From Gammaproteobacteria bacterium (GTDB lineage: Bacteria; Pseudomonadota; Gammaproteobacteria; HK1): a stretch of DNA of 64,000 nucleotides. Below, piece by piece: positions 25,606 to 34,934 of this stretch. Where the stretch lies: the NCBI GenBank assembly GCA_012103455.1, contig WLWT01000001.1, positions 124,001 to 188,000 of the forward strand. Direction: 5' to 3'. The notes under the pieces are model-generated. The model saw only the letters and a list, made by a program, of their open reading frames with translations. It searched no databases and was not told where the DNA came from. Each line of letters begins with the position of its first letter. Within the stretch, counting starts at the first letter, position 1. The position numbers and the translations under genes are program-made.

Positions 25606-25741
25606 GCCAATGTTCTTTACCCGGCCGGATTGCCACGGGGCATGATACCGGGTGGCGGATCAGAGATGAGCCGCCAAAATGAGCCGGGCTTTTCAGCCCT
25701 ACAATCATTGAGTATCTGAAACTCCTGTAGGTGCTGCATCC

Positions 25742-26335
25742 ATGAACGACGATGGCTGGGAAAAACTAGGCTCACGCTACGTATCCGAACAGGGCAATGA
25801 TCTCATCTTGTTCCGTACCCGTTTCGACGATATGCGCAACCCGCGCAACAATATCGTCAAGTCCCGTCTAGTCCTCGAATCGGTCGATTGGGTCAACCTG
25901 GCCGCCATTGATGAAAACGGTCTGTCGGTGATGGTGCGTCAATACCGTTTCGGGGTCGGCTACAGCACGCTGGAGACTCCCGGCGGCATGGTCGATCCGG
26001 GGGAAAACTCCTTGAGCGCCGCCAAGCGGGAGCTGTTGGAAGAAACCGGTTATTCCGGCGGCACGTGGCGCTATCTAGGGGCGGTGGAGCCGAATCCGGC
26101 CATTCATAACCATCTATGCCACCACTGGCTGGCGGAGGGTGTGCACAAAACCCATGCTCCGGATCTAGGGGAGGGAGAGGCGATCAGCGTAGAACTGATG
26201 GACCCGGCCAGTATCGCCAGAGCAGTGGCCTCGGGTGAGTTGCGCCACGCTTTGGCGTTGTCGGTGCTGAGCCGGGTGTTTCCACTGTGGCCGCATCCTT
26301 TTGTGACTCATGAGCAAAAAGATGCGCCCGAGTAG
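25742..26335 (+). CDS. Nudix hydrolase (ADP-ribose pyrophosphatase-like)
   Basis: A 197-residue Nudix enzyme. The Nudix box (residues 80-102: GGMVDPGE, seven residues, then RELLEETG) is complete, with the catalytic glutamates in place. The preceding VMVRQYRFG and the overall layout match ADP-ribose/ADP-sugar pyrophosphatases, which hydrolyse ADP-ribose to AMP and ribose 5-phosphate with magnesium. It stands alone between divergent and convergent neighbours, eight bases from the end of the convergent acyl-CoA dehydrogenase gene. Confidence 0.85.
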   Translation: MNDDGWEKLGSRYVSEQGNDLILFRTRFDDMRNPRNNIVKSRLVLESVDWVNLAAIDENGLSVMVRQYRFGVGYSTLETPGGMVDPGENSLSAAKRELLEETGYSGGTWRYLGAVEPNPAIHNHLCHHWLAEGVHKTHAPDLGEGEAISVELMDPASIARAVASGELRHALALSVLSRVFPLWPHPFVTHEQKDAPE

Positions 26336-26342
26336 CTAAGCC

Positions 26343-27605
26343 CTAAGCCACCGTATTCTTCGGCACCTCGTTGAAGGGCCTGTCGGTGTCGATGCGGTGT
26401 TCCTTGGGCATCTTCAGCACCCGTTCGGCAATGATGTTGCGCTGGATCTCGTCCGTGCCGCCAGCGATGGACGTAGCCGGCACCGAGAGCAAGATCTCGC
26501 TGATCAAACCGTCCATGGGCGCGTCATCGCCCGATAACATCGCATCAGCCCCAGTGATCAAGGTGTGCACTTTGGCTGCCGCCCGTGCCACATTACTGGA
26601 CGCTAGCTTGCCCAGCGAGCCCTCGGGCCCCTGCGGACGGTCCAGCGCCTGCGCCGCCCGCGCCCGCCGTGCCGTCCACTGCGCCGACTTCGACATGATC
26701 ATCAACTTGGCGATTTCCTGGCGCAGGGCCGGATCCTTGTTCTTGCCGGTCGCTTGCGCCCGCTCAATCACCAAGTCCACCCGCCCGGCGCGCTGCGGAT
26801 ACCATTTGTACGGCGCCATCATAGTGGCCACTTCTTGCGCTTCTTCCTCATAGATGCGGCCTTCACCCCTGGTGGCCATGGCCCAGCTCCGCAATGCGTC
26901 GGCCCCGCGCCGTTCATGCATCAAGGTAGTCATAGCCACGGCCCAGCCGCCGCCCAACCCACCCACTTGGTATTGCGGCTCGATGACGGCGTCGGTGAAG
27001 AACACCTCGTTGAACGAGGCATAGTGGTTCATCTGCCGGAGCTGGCGCACTTCAACACCGGGCTGCTTCATGTGCAGCACGAAATAGGTAAGCCCTTTGT
27101 GTTTGGGTACATCCCAGGCGGTACGCGCCAGCAACAATCCGTAGTCCGCTTTGTGAGCGCTGGTGGTCCAGACTTTTTGCCCGTTGATGATCCATTTCTC
27201 GCCGTCGAAATCCGCCCGGGTGGTGGCACCGGCCAGATCGGACCCGCTGCCGGGCTCGCTGAAGAGCTGACACCAGGTGTCTTCGCCAGTGACGATGCCA
27301 CGCAAGAATTCTTGCTTGTGCGCATCCGTGCCGTGCTCCAGCAAGGTGGCCGCCGCCAGCGTGCGGATGCCGACCTTGGCCACGCCAACTGCGCCCATCT
27401 GACGGAATTCCTCGTCAACCGCTGGCACCATGCCGGCCGGCAAGCCGCGGCCCAGCCACGCTTTGGGCCAAGCCGGACAACCCCAGCCGGAATCAGCCAA
27501 TTTATTGCGCCATTCGATAAGGCTTAGGGACGGATCCCAGTTCTGCTCCAGCCATGCCCGCACTTGTTCACGAACTCGCGCTTCTGTCATCTCGCTCATA
27601 CTCAT
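26343..27605 (-). CDS. acyl-CoA dehydrogenase
   Basis: An FAD enzyme of about 420 residues that oxidises an acyl-CoA to the 2,3-enoyl-CoA. Recognisable parts: LFSEPGSGSDLAGATTRA (FAD/substrate loop), WIINGQKVWTTSAH, and the C-terminal SIAGGTDEIQRNIIAERVL. The ATG at 27605 or 27599 is chosen; GGGGGGA lies just before them. It follows the second dehydrogenase gene at 27636 by about 30 bases, so the pair probably forms a heteromeric enzyme, as in many sterol and aromatic-acid side-chain pathways. Convergent with the Nudix gene. Confidence 0.9.
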   Translation of the reverse strand: MSMSEMTEARVREQVRAWLEQNWDPSLSLIEWRNKLADSGWGCPAWPKAWLGRGLPAGMVPAVDEEFRQMGAVGVAKVGIRTLAAATLLEHGTDAHKQEFLRGIVTGEDTWCQLFSEPGSGSDLAGATTRADFDGEKWIINGQKVWTTSAHKADYGLLLARTAWDVPKHKGLTYFVLHMKQPGVEVRQLRQMNHYASFNEVFFTDAVIEPQYQVGGLGGGWAVAMTTLMHERRGADALRSWAMATRGEGRIYEEEAQEVATMMAPYKWYPQRAGRVDLVIERAQATGKNKDPALRQEIAKLMIMSKSAQWTARRARAAQALDRPQGPEGSLGKLASSNVARAAAKVHTLITGADAMLSGDDAPMDGLISEILLSVPATSIAGGTDEIQRNIIAERVLKMPKEHRIDTDRPFNEVPKNTVA

Positions 27606-27635
27606 TCCCCCCAAAGCCTTGTACGGAGATTCCGC

Positions 27636-28766
27636 TCATACGTCCCAGCGCTGCATGAGCAACTCGCGGTGATAGCCGGGATCGCCCAGGAATACTTCCG
27701 AACTCTTAGCCCGCTTGAACCAGAGATGGGAATCGTTCTCCCAGGTAAAACCAATACCGCCGTGCAACTGAATGCACTCCGCCGCCAGGTGCATATACGC
27801 ATCGGACACGCCAGCTTTAGCCAGTGAGGCGAGCGCCGGCAGATCATTGTCTCTGTCCGCCACGGCAGCGGCCGCGTAGTAAGCCGCGGACTTCGCCAGT
27901 TCGAGTGCCACCAAATTGTCGGCCATACGGTGCTTGATAGCTTGGAATGAACCTATGGGCCGCCCGAACTGCATGCGCAACTGGGTATATTCGAGCGCTG
28001 AGTCAAACATCTTCTGGGCGCCGCCCGCGCTCTCGTTAGCCAGCGCGACGGCGGCTTCTATCAAAATCGCCTCCAAGGCCGCCGCCCCCTGGCCAACGGG
28101 ACCCAGCGGCTCGGCGCGGGCACCGTTGAAGGTGATCTCGGCGAGCTTGCGGGTGGTATCCACGGTGTTTAACAACCGCCGTTTGATATCGCCGGAATCG
28201 GCATCCACAGTGAAAAACGAGAGGCCTTCGTTGCCGCAGGTACCGGGTTCGCGGCCAACCACGACCAATAACTCCGCGGTGCAGCCATCCACCACTAAGC
28301 GCTTGGTCCCATCCAGCTTGTAGGCGCCATCGGCGGGTGTCGCCGTCAACCTCACGCCGCCCGCGTCCCAGCGGCCATTGGCTTCGGTCAGCGCCAGCGC
28401 CGCCCGCGTGGTGCCGGCAGCGATTGCGGGTAATAATTCGCGGCGCTCGGCGTCCCTTCCGGCCTGCATGATGGCCCCCGCCGCCAGCACCGATGATGAG
28501 AAATACGGTGCGCACAGCAGCGCACGGCCCATCTCCTCCAGCACGATGCCAAGCTCCACGAAGCCAAACCCGGCGCCGCCATACTCCTGCGGAATATGCA
28601 TACCGGCCAGCGCCAGTTCATCGCACAGCTGGCGCCAGACCGCCGCGTCCATGCCCTCGTCCGTTGCCATCAGGCGGCGCACTTCCGTGGGCGGTGACTT
28701 ATCGTCCAAGAAGCGGCGCAGCACGCCGCGAAATTCAGTTTGCTCGTCGGTAAAGGTAAAACTCAT
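27636..28766 (-). CDS. acyl-CoA dehydrogenase (second subunit type)
   Basis: A 376-residue acyl-CoA dehydrogenase from ATG 28766 (MSFTFTDEQTEFRGVLRRF); the frame extends further upstream, but that part is low-complexity and overlaps the CoA-hydrolase remnant. The C-terminal QLHGGIGFTWENDSHLW motif is typical of the family. FAD-binding residues in the centre are less conserved than in its partner, a common pattern in alpha2beta2 acyl-CoA dehydrogenases in which only one subunit supplies the full flavin site. The two genes are adjacent and co-directional. Confidence 0.88.
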   Translation of the reverse strand: MSFTFTDEQTEFRGVLRRFLDDKSPPTEVRRLMATDEGMDAAVWRQLCDELALAGMHIPQEYGGAGFGFVELGIVLEEMGRALLCAPYFSSSVLAAGAIMQAGRDAERRELLPAIAAGTTRAALALTEANGRWDAGGVRLTATPADGAYKLDGTKRLVVDGCTAELLVVVGREPGTCGNEGLSFFTVDADSGDIKRRLLNTVDTTRKLAEITFNGARAEPLGPVGQGAAALEAILIEAAVALANESAGGAQKMFDSALEYTQLRMQFGRPIGSFQAIKHRMADNLVALELAKSAAYYAAAAVADRDNDLPALASLAKAGVSDAYMHLAAECIQLHGGIGFTWENDSHLWFKRAKSSEVFLGDPGYHRELLMQRWDV

Positions 28767-28791
28767 ATCATTGATGATCCGTAAGACTACA

Positions 28792-29109
28792 TTAATGATT
28801 CGGCTTGAGTGCGAAGCGCCGCGCGCAGCCCGGGATGCGCGATAACATACCCCGCTTGGCGGTGGATTCGAGGACGATGAGGCGGGTGCCGCCCGCTGAA
28901 CGCATGCACCCGCGCAGAAAATCGGCTTGACCGCCGATGAGACCAAAATGGCGGCCACCGCCGGCTTCGGCGTTGACTTGACCGGTGAGATCGACCTCTA
29001 AGGCGGAATTGAGGCCGTAGAGATTGGGCAACTCAATGGTTGCTTGCGTGACGTATTTAGCCGGTTGTATGGCCTCAAGAGGCATTGCAGGCACTCCATG
29101 GATTGCCAC
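28792..29109 (-). pseudogene. C-terminal remnant of an acetyl-CoA hydrolase/transferase family protein
   Basis: LYGLNSALEVDLTGQVNAEA followed by GGQADFLRGC and LIVLESTAKRGMLSRI matches the C-terminal domain of acetyl-CoA hydrolase/4-hydroxybutyrate CoA-transferases, which normally reads INSALxVDLxGQVNxE...GQxDFxRGA. The N-terminal two thirds and the catalytic Glu region are absent, and the end of the motif is altered. It is probably a leftover of a gene once in the same CoA-thioester cluster. Confidence 0.65.
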
Positions 29110-29202
29110 AACGCTTCTTCATCGCACGATGCCAGTGCCCGGACAAGTGCAACTTGGAATAGCTCACGTGTGAATTCGCTCTGGCTATGGTGGCTTATGT
29201 AT

Positions 29203-30060
29203 TTACGTCGCACAGAGTCTGATCTGCCAAATCCTTTTGGGCAACTTCACCAATACCCATAAGAAAAACAGCGGCAACACTAAGCTCTGAATAACGAAAA
29301 TAACCGCCAGATCAACGATATCTTTGGCCAGATTGCGAACCTTCTCCGACAGGCGCTGCATCTGCTGGCCGAGCTGCGTGGCATCGCGTAGTGAACCTAA
29401 TGTTCCGGTGACCCGCTGCCACACCGATGGCGGGTTTTGGGCGGATGCAGGCTTTGCCGCCACCGTTTGTGCCGCTCTCAAATCGTCGCGAGCCCGCTCT
29501 ATATCACGCGAAGCACTGGTGTAGTCCTGCGCCAGGAACAACTGAAAAAACGCCTCACCGGCTAACGCATAGGCCGGCGTTATGAATCTCAGCACCAGCA
29601 TGAGAAGAGCCAAACGTACGATAAACTGCGCCGGGCCGGAGCGGATTCTTTGCCCAAACCACAACGCAGTCAGTGCGCTCAGCCCTATTAACAAGACCAG
29701 TGCATTCAGTAGCGCAGATGCGGTGATCTCAAGGGCAACTTGCTGGATCCCAAGGGAAATGGTGCTCGCTAGCATGATCCATGAGAACCGCTCTACCAGA
29801 TCGTTGACAGGGTCTAACACCTCGCCCGGTGTTAGCGTTAAGCCCAATCCGGCAGGCTGTATCGCCACCTCGGTTCCCTGAATGACCGAGATCGCGCCAT
29901 TTAGCCCGCGCGCCGATACGAACGCTATCAGTGCCCGTTGGGTTGCTTTTGCGAGCTGCGTCTCGCCAAGCCGATCGCCGGTGCCCAGCAACGCCAACGC
30001 CATGCCGATGACGATGGCGGCGCTCAAGAGCAGGTGCCACCGTTGTTGTTGCATCGCCAT
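29203..30060 (-). CDS. membrane protein of unknown function
   Basis: A 285-residue protein with about four membrane segments: near residues 10-26, 95-145 (two closely spaced), 150-172 and 255-275. Between the last two is a soluble coil-prone loop (about 185-245). The N-terminus could be an uncleaved signal. Not recognised as a named family. It has no operon partner: MITE1 and an IS remnant lie upstream and a CoA-hydrolase fragment downstream. Confidence 0.65.
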   Translation of the reverse strand: MAMQQQRWHLLLSAAIVIGMALALLGTGDRLGETQLAKATQRALIAFVSARGLNGAISVIQGTEVAIQPAGLGLTLTPGEVLDPVNDLVERFSWIMLASTISLGIQQVALEITASALLNALVLLIGLSALTALWFGQRIRSGPAQFIVRLALLMLVLRFITPAYALAGEAFFQLFLAQDYTSASRDIERARDDLRAAQTVAAKPASAQNPPSVWQRVTGTLGSLRDATQLGQQMQRLSEKVRNLAKDIVDLAVIFVIQSLVLPLFFLWVLVKLPKRIWQIRLCAT

Positions 30061-30165
30061 GGTCTTTCCAGTGGAAATTTACGCAATAGAGCGTAGTTCT
30101 TTCATGATAGTTCTTCTTGGCGGTTCAACCGCGTTGCAAGACTAGTGTAGCGTCCTAAAACTAAA

Positions 30166-30305
30166 GAGCACCTGCTAAAAATGCACTTTTTCCGCGATTG
30201 CGGCGTCAGCGCCGTGCTCCAATCCTCAGGTATGACCTATGCACTGCGGTTGTGCGTGCGGTGCTGCCTTGCACTCACGAAACAATGACTATTTTTAGCG
30301 GTGCC
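30166..30305 (-). repeat. MITE1 copy f
   Basis: A 140-bp reverse copy with ends GAGCACCTGCTAAAAATGC and ATTTTTAGCGGTGCC. Its left end carries the CTGCT variant also found in copy b. Confidence 0.88.
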
Positions 30306-30467
30306 TTTATGTTGTTCAACGGTGCCCCGCTACTGTGCGAGGATGTGGTAGTGAACAGTCGAACCGAGATTAACCCTAGGCTGGCTCATCAAGAGCAGCT
30401 TAAAGCTGAAAAACTTGGCAACAGTTCACAACAGCCCAACACAGCCGTTTTTCTACAGCCGCACTAG
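30306..30467 (+). pseudogene. C-terminal scrap of an IS1182-type transposase with its end
   Basis: A short plus-strand frame ends QPNTAVFLQP at TTTTTCTACAGCC, the same way the decayed IS1182-type transposase ends FLQPR in its terminal repeat at 10074. The IS end then abuts ACTAGCGCC. Confidence 0.45.
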
Positions 30468-30479
30468 CGCCAAGTAAAC

Positions 30480-31160
30480 ATGTCGATATCCGAACTCATA
30501 TTTCAATGGGCAGGGCTCTTGTTACAAGGCCAGGTTCTGGCTGCGGTTGCCGGAGTCATTGCACTGCTGGTGTTTCGCAATGAAGTGAAGCTTCTCTTGA
30601 CCGCCCTTGCCGAACGTGGCGGAAAGTTCTCGGCAGGCCCGGTGAGCGGCGAACTCTCTGCCGGAACGGGCGAGGGGAGTGCTCCGATCTCACAGCCGCC
30701 GCTGGCGCAGGAATACGCGAGGCCTGAGTCTGAGCAACAGCAGGAACTAGAGCGGCTAGCGCAGCGAATGGAAGACATTATGTCTAGTGGCTCCAAGGCG
30801 CGAAGCTCACTTGTCGATGACATCCGAAAAGAACATGGTGCCGGATGGAGTTGGGATGTTCTTTCGAAATCTTTGGCGACCGGGCGATTGAGCACTAGGA
30901 TATGTGCAGCAGCTCTACTCACGAGCATACCGGCGAAAATGGATGCCGCCGCCGTAGCTGGCAGGATTGTCAGCGATAGCTCTTCGCTAGTTCGCTATCG
31001 TCTGCTTGAAGCCCTCAGCTATTGGCTGACAACATCTGTGCCTGATGAGCACTCGAGCGCCGCCGTCCTTGAAGTGTTAAGAGACTATTTCGAAGAGAAC
31101 CCCTTCGTGCAGCGAAAACAGCGCGAAGCGCTTCGGTTGCTCCGTGGGCATGTGCGCTGA
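30480..31160 (+). CDS. unknown protein with N-terminal membrane helix and HEAT-like helical tail
   Basis: A 226-residue protein: one membrane segment at about residues 15-33 (GQVLAAVAGVIALLVF), a proline/serine-rich linker (about 50-80), a short coil (EQQQELERLAQRMEDI) and a helical domain from about 120 with a pattern like HEAT repeats (STRICAAALLTSIPAKMD, LVRYRLLEALSYWL). Not recognised as a named family. The frame and codon use look real. Next to an IS end, so it may be mobile cargo. Confidence 0.6.
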   Translation: MSISELIFQWAGLLLQGQVLAAVAGVIALLVFRNEVKLLLTALAERGGKFSAGPVSGELSAGTGEGSAPISQPPLAQEYARPESEQQQELERLAQRMEDIMSSGSKARSSLVDDIRKEHGAGWSWDVLSKSLATGRLSTRICAAALLTSIPAKMDAAAVAGRIVSDSSSLVRYRLLEALSYWLTTSVPDEHSSAAVLEVLRDYFEENPFVQRKQREALRLLRGHVR

Positions 31161-31292
31161 CAATTCGAACGCCCGGGCCGGCCGGCGAACCTTCTAATGT
31201 TGAGTACATTTAGATCGGTTGGAACGGCTAGACGATATCCCCGCTTGGTTCCCGGCAGTCACCCGCACGTACAAGTCCGGCGAGGCCACGCC

Positions 31293-32459
31293 ATGAACGT
31301 TTTGGAATCCACCGACTGGACCTTTCCCGTTCCCATCCGCTACGGCCCCGGCAGGCTGAATGAGCTAGGTAGTCTATGCTGTGGGTTGGGAGCGAAGCGC
31401 CCGCTTTTGGTCACCGACCGTAACAGCCGCGAGTTGCCATTCGTGGCCCAGGCTTTGGACAGTATGGCGGTGGCCGGGGCGCCAGGGGCGGTTTTTGCTG
31501 ACGTCGCTCCGAATCCAACCGATCACGATATAGCGCGGGGCCGTGCCGCGTTTACCGCCGGCCAGCACGATGCCATCGTGGCCATTGGCGGCGGCAGCGG
31601 TATGGACGCGGGCAAAGCCATTAGCCTGGTGGCGCGCTGCGGCCAGCCGCTTTGGACCTACGACTATGATTACGGTCACTGGCCATCCGCCACAGCCGGC
31701 GATTTCGTGCCGTTAATCTGCATTCCCACCACGGCAGGAACCGGCGCGGAAACGCAAAGCACCGCGATGGTCACGGACACCGCCGCCGGCGCGAAACGCT
31801 GCGTCTGGCATCCCGCCCACAAACCTGCCACCGCCATTTTGGATCCAGCACTAACCGTGGGCTTGCCGCCTAACCTCACCGCATGGACCGGCTGCGATGC
31901 GCTGGTCCATGCCATCGAGGCGCTGGCGGTGCCGTCTTGGCACCCTCTATGCGATGGGCTAGCCCAAGAAGCGATGCGCCTCATCTACAAGCATTTGCCC
32001 ACGGCGGTACGCGATGGCGGTGACTTGCAGGCCCGCGGCGCCATGCAAGTGGGCGCCTGCTTGGCCGGGATTTCCTTCCTCAAAGGATTGGGTTTAGTGC
32101 ACGCCATGAGCCATATGATCGGCGCTGTCCTAGACACCCAACACGGCCTGACCAACGCTATCTTGCTGCCCTGCGTGTTGCAGTACAACCGGCCCGGACT
32201 GGGCGATAAGACGGACCGGATGTGCCGCGCCATGGCCCTTAACGGCGTGACATTCGATGATCTCTACGCCGCCGCTGTGGACTTACTAGACCGGCTAGAC
32301 ATCCCGGATAACCTGGCCGCCATCGGCGTGACCGAAGAGCTGATCCCGGAACTGGCCGCCAAAGCGCGTACTGATGCGGCGTGGGCCACCAATCCTGTTC
32401 CGTCCACGGTTGCGGATATAGAAGCCCTGTTACACAAGGCCCTGCACCGGGCGCGTTAG
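31293..32459 (+). CDS. iron-containing alcohol dehydrogenase
   Basis: A 388-residue group III alcohol dehydrogenase from ATG 31293 (the frame extends to 31197, but that part is not family-like). The nucleotide-binding GGGSGMDAGKAI and the iron ligands are visible: Asp/His in GCDALVHAIEAL, then His residues in LVHAMSHMIGAVLDTQHG. It would interconvert an alcohol and aldehyde or ketone with NAD(P)H and Fe2+. It stands as a single plus-strand gene, close to a small conserved protein. Substrate not predictable. Confidence 0.9.
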   Translation: MNVLESTDWTFPVPIRYGPGRLNELGSLCCGLGAKRPLLVTDRNSRELPFVAQALDSMAVAGAPGAVFADVAPNPTDHDIARGRAAFTAGQHDAIVAIGGGSGMDAGKAISLVARCGQPLWTYDYDYGHWPSATAGDFVPLICIPTTAGTGAETQSTAMVTDTAAGAKRCVWHPAHKPATAILDPALTVGLPPNLTAWTGCDALVHAIEALAVPSWHPLCDGLAQEAMRLIYKHLPTAVRDGGDLQARGAMQVGACLAGISFLKGLGLVHAMSHMIGAVLDTQHGLTNAILLPCVLQYNRPGLGDKTDRMCRAMALNGVTFDDLYAAAVDLLDRLDIPDNLAAIGVTEELIPELAAKARTDAAWATNPVPSTVADIEALLHKALHRAR

Positions 32460-32562
32460 ATTCAGGACCTCCCTGCTTGACAATGGCCTGGCTCCGCCTG
32501 GCTATAAACCCTGTCAGTCGAACCATCCCCGCCAAAAAACACAACTCGCGAGGCTTCACACG

Positions 32563-32856
32563 ATGAAAGCCGTAAACTACAAACCCGGCGACGCCATCAT
32601 ATTCGTCAAACAAAAATACAGCCTGCGCCCAGGCCCCCGGGCGAGATCCGTACGGGCGAATCCCAATGGCGAAGGATATTCCTATCTAGTAGATAAATAT
32701 TGGCGGGTGGATGGATTGGAAGACAATGGATCGCTAGTTTTGACCACTAGACGCGGTAAACGCCATGTCATTGCCACAACCGATGATCGCTTGCGCAAAC
32801 CGAATTGGCTGGAGCGCCTCTTCTTGCGCAAAGCTTTCCCCGCCATCGAAGCTTAG
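32563..32856 (+). CDS. small basic protein, unknown function
   Basis: A 97-residue basic protein (KPGDAIIFVKQKYSLRPGPRA, then NPNGEGYSYLVDKYWRVDG, then LERLFLRKAFP). The first half looks like a small beta-barrel: short strands with Gly-Asp turns, somewhat SH3/KOW-like. No motif gives a function. Starts 104 bases after the alcohol dehydrogenase. Confidence 0.6.
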   Translation: MKAVNYKPGDAIIFVKQKYSLRPGPRARSVRANPNGEGYSYLVDKYWRVDGLEDNGSLVLTTRRGKRHVIATTDDRLRKPNWLERLFLRKAFPAIEA

Positions 32857-32881
32857 TACCATACTGCTAAGTTGGAGTAGC

Positions 32882-33586
32882 TCAAGGTGTACCCGCGATA
32901 CTTGCTGGTTTTCTGAAGACGGTTCCGCGAAGCGCGCAGACGATCAACAACATAAAATCATCCATCATTTTGAAAACGGTGTGTTCCATCCTGTTGTATT
33001 CCTGAGCCTTTACACCATCGCGTTGACTGCCGTGAGCAACGTCATTTCGACGGTTGACAAGTTGGTAAATCGTCCCGTCGTTTCGGTTGAATGCATCATG
33101 TTTCAAACCGATACGATACAAGTTCTTTTGCAGCACTTCCGGCCAGAGATTCGACTCAGTATCTATGGTTGATTCAAGAATGTTCACCAATGTCTGCTGG
33201 AATTCAGATAGCTGCTCTACGAATTCACGTCGTCTTGCGAAGCGATGAAGAAAGTCGCCTGCTGGTAGCTGATTGTTGAATACTTTCTCCTTCCTATCAC
33301 CCGATTCAACGGCATTGAACAGCTCATGCCACGAACCTGCAACGATAGCTGATGTCGCCTCGCCACATTTAATCTTTTCGTTGTTAATACATCGCACATA
33401 AAGCAGTAGCGCAAATTTGAAAAACCCTTCGTAGTGTGCATAAAGCATAACTACAAGTGACTTTCGATAGCGCATTTTTTGAGAATTACTAGAGATATCC
33501 GCTATGCGATTCTTTAAGAATCGCATTTCGTCTATTCGCCATGTTAACTCTTGTTCAAGTTCCGCCCTTACTGCGGCGACATTCAC
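32882..33586 (-). CDS. HEPN-domain protein (MAE_28990/MAE_18760-like)
   Basis: A 234-residue all-helical protein. It opens with a long helix (AELEQELTWRIDEMRFLKNR), has LVVMLYAHYEGFFKFALLLY, and near the C-terminus RNDVAHG, the R-x4-H motif that forms the catalytic site of HEPN RNases. This pattern matches the MAE_28990/MAE_18760 HEPN group, predicted RNases of abortive-infection or toxin systems. It overlaps the upstream DUF262 gene by four bases, so the two are made together. Low GC compared with neighbours, which suggests transfer as part of a defence module. Confidence 0.8.
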   Translation of the reverse strand: MNVAAVRAELEQELTWRIDEMRFLKNRIADISSNSQKMRYRKSLVVMLYAHYEGFFKFALLLYVRCINNEKIKCGEATSAIVAGSWHELFNAVESGDRKEKVFNNQLPAGDFLHRFARRREFVEQLSEFQQTLVNILESTIDTESNLWPEVLQKNLYRIGLKHDAFNRNDGTIYQLVNRRNDVAHGSQRDGVKAQEYNRMEHTVFKMMDDFMLLIVCALRGTVFRKPASIAGTP

Positions 33587-34728
33587 AACAATGATCTCAA
33601 CTTTTCGGAGACGAAGTCGATTTTCTTTTTATAGGGACCAGGTGAATTCTGCCCGCCTCCTGTTATCAATTCCCTGAATTCGGGATCCTTCTTCACATCC
33701 GCCAATTTATCTTTAATGTCCGCCCATGGGAAATCACTATCATTGATTCTATCTGCAACCTTAGCAACACCCAAAGAAAGTGCTTCAAAATGATGTATTA
33801 GAAATTGCCCACCATATCGGTCATCTTCAAGGCATCTGATGCATGTATTTTCCCCAAGTGTTACCGCCAGCACTTTGAATATTTTTCCAAATTCTAGTCG
33901 CTCTTTTGGGTAATTGAATTTTATATGATTCTCATTCGAGTTATCGCTAACACGTTCCATATAGTCGGTTAGGAAAGCTCTAACATCATACCTGAACTCA
34001 GAAAAGTTGTTTTTAAATGCAAAAAAGCGCAAAACCAACTCTACATCACCCATCATCCTGCGGCGATCTTCGGTAAGGCTTGAAATACATGTCTTGAAAT
34101 CATCGTTTCGACTGAGTTCTATTAAGAATGCATTGAACTTTTCGTCCAAAAGACGAATCGTACAATTCCGCACCTCCTGCTCGCTAAGAAGTTCTCCGCC
34201 GGTATTTAGACGCTTGAACATGTAATAACGAAAATGTGGATCAGTATCCTGGCGAATGGCTTCGACGCGTAGAAAACTGCGCTTTAACCTGATTTGTAGC
34301 GCAAGAGGCAGATCATCGTACGACGTGCCGTTCAATTCTTCGAGAATGTCACAACCAGTCAGCGCTAACTTGTCGCCTTTCCTGATGGGCGGGTCAAGAT
34401 CGGGTGCCTCGAGTTGGCCACGGTAATGAAGAAAAGTCGATAACCGTTGCAGTCCATCGATTAATTCCCATTTGCCTTCTTCAATTTCAATGATAAACAC
34501 GGCAGGAATCGGCATTTCCAAGAGCAAAGACTCAATAAACTGAGACTGCTTTGATTCAGACCAACGAAACAAGCGCTGAAACTCCGGACGTATCTTGAGT
34601 TCATTCGCCTCATACATATCTGCCAGTTCGTTCAGTGACACATCGAGCGACTTGGTCTCTGCCCGCTTTCTTTTGAGATCTGTAGCCTCAAGCAACTGCT
34701 CTGGCGATGGGTTTTCAGAGTCGAACAT
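33583..34728 (-). CDS. DUF262 (GmrS/ParB-like) protein
   Basis: A 381-residue protein with an N-terminal DUF262 domain: IRPEFQRLFRWSESKQSQFI at about 48-67, PIPAVFIIE, then WELIDGLQRLST (family consensus DGQQR, here DGLQR). DUF262 is a ParB/Srx-fold NTPase or DNA-binding domain, known from GmrSD-type restriction enzymes. The C-terminal half is helical, with no HNH (GmrD-like) motif, so nuclease activity would come from its partner. Four-base overlap with the HEPN gene makes a two-gene operon; a partial reading frame seven bases upstream suggests a third member. Confidence 0.82.
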   Translation of the reverse strand: MFDSENPSPEQLLEATDLKRKRAETKSLDVSLNELADMYEANELKIRPEFQRLFRWSESKQSQFIESLLLEMPIPAVFIIEIEEGKWELIDGLQRLSTFLHYRGQLEAPDLDPPIRKGDKLALTGCDILEELNGTSYDDLPLALQIRLKRSFLRVEAIRQDTDPHFRYYMFKRLNTGGELLSEQEVRNCTIRLLDEKFNAFLIELSRNDDFKTCISSLTEDRRRMMGDVELVLRFFAFKNNFSEFRYDVRAFLTDYMERVSDNSNENHIKFNYPKERLEFGKIFKVLAVTLGENTCIRCLEDDRYGGQFLIHHFEALSLGVAKVADRINDSDFPWADIKDKLADVKKDPEFRELITGGGQNSPGPYKKKIDFVSEKLRSLL

Positions 34729-34734
34729 ACTGAC

Positions 34735-34902
34735 TTATCCTGTTTTCCTGAAATGAATGACATTCTCTATGGGTTTCTTCTCTAGTCGTTTCTTGTCGGC
34801 ACGAGGATTGACTCGCCCCATATCTAAAGAAACAGGGAAATCATAGCGCCTCACAACTGGCATGTTGAGATTATGTGCCATTTCCTCGACCACCCAAAGC
34901 TC
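34735..34902 (-). pseudogene. 3' end of a gene upstream of DUF262, truncated by IS630
   Basis: A frame reading ELWVVEEMAHNLNMPVVRR and ending ENVIHFRKTG-TAA stops six bases before the DUF262 start, the spacing of an operon. Its upstream end runs into decayed sequence next to the IS630 at 34935. Too little is left to name the protein. Confidence 0.5.
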
Positions 34903-34934
34903 TTATCGGCTTCACGGTTCGTATTTCTTGTATA

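Noticed and set aside
26754..27527. 257-residue plus-strand frame over the acyl-CoA dehydrogenase
   Set aside because: Antisense shadow of a clear acyl-CoA dehydrogenase.
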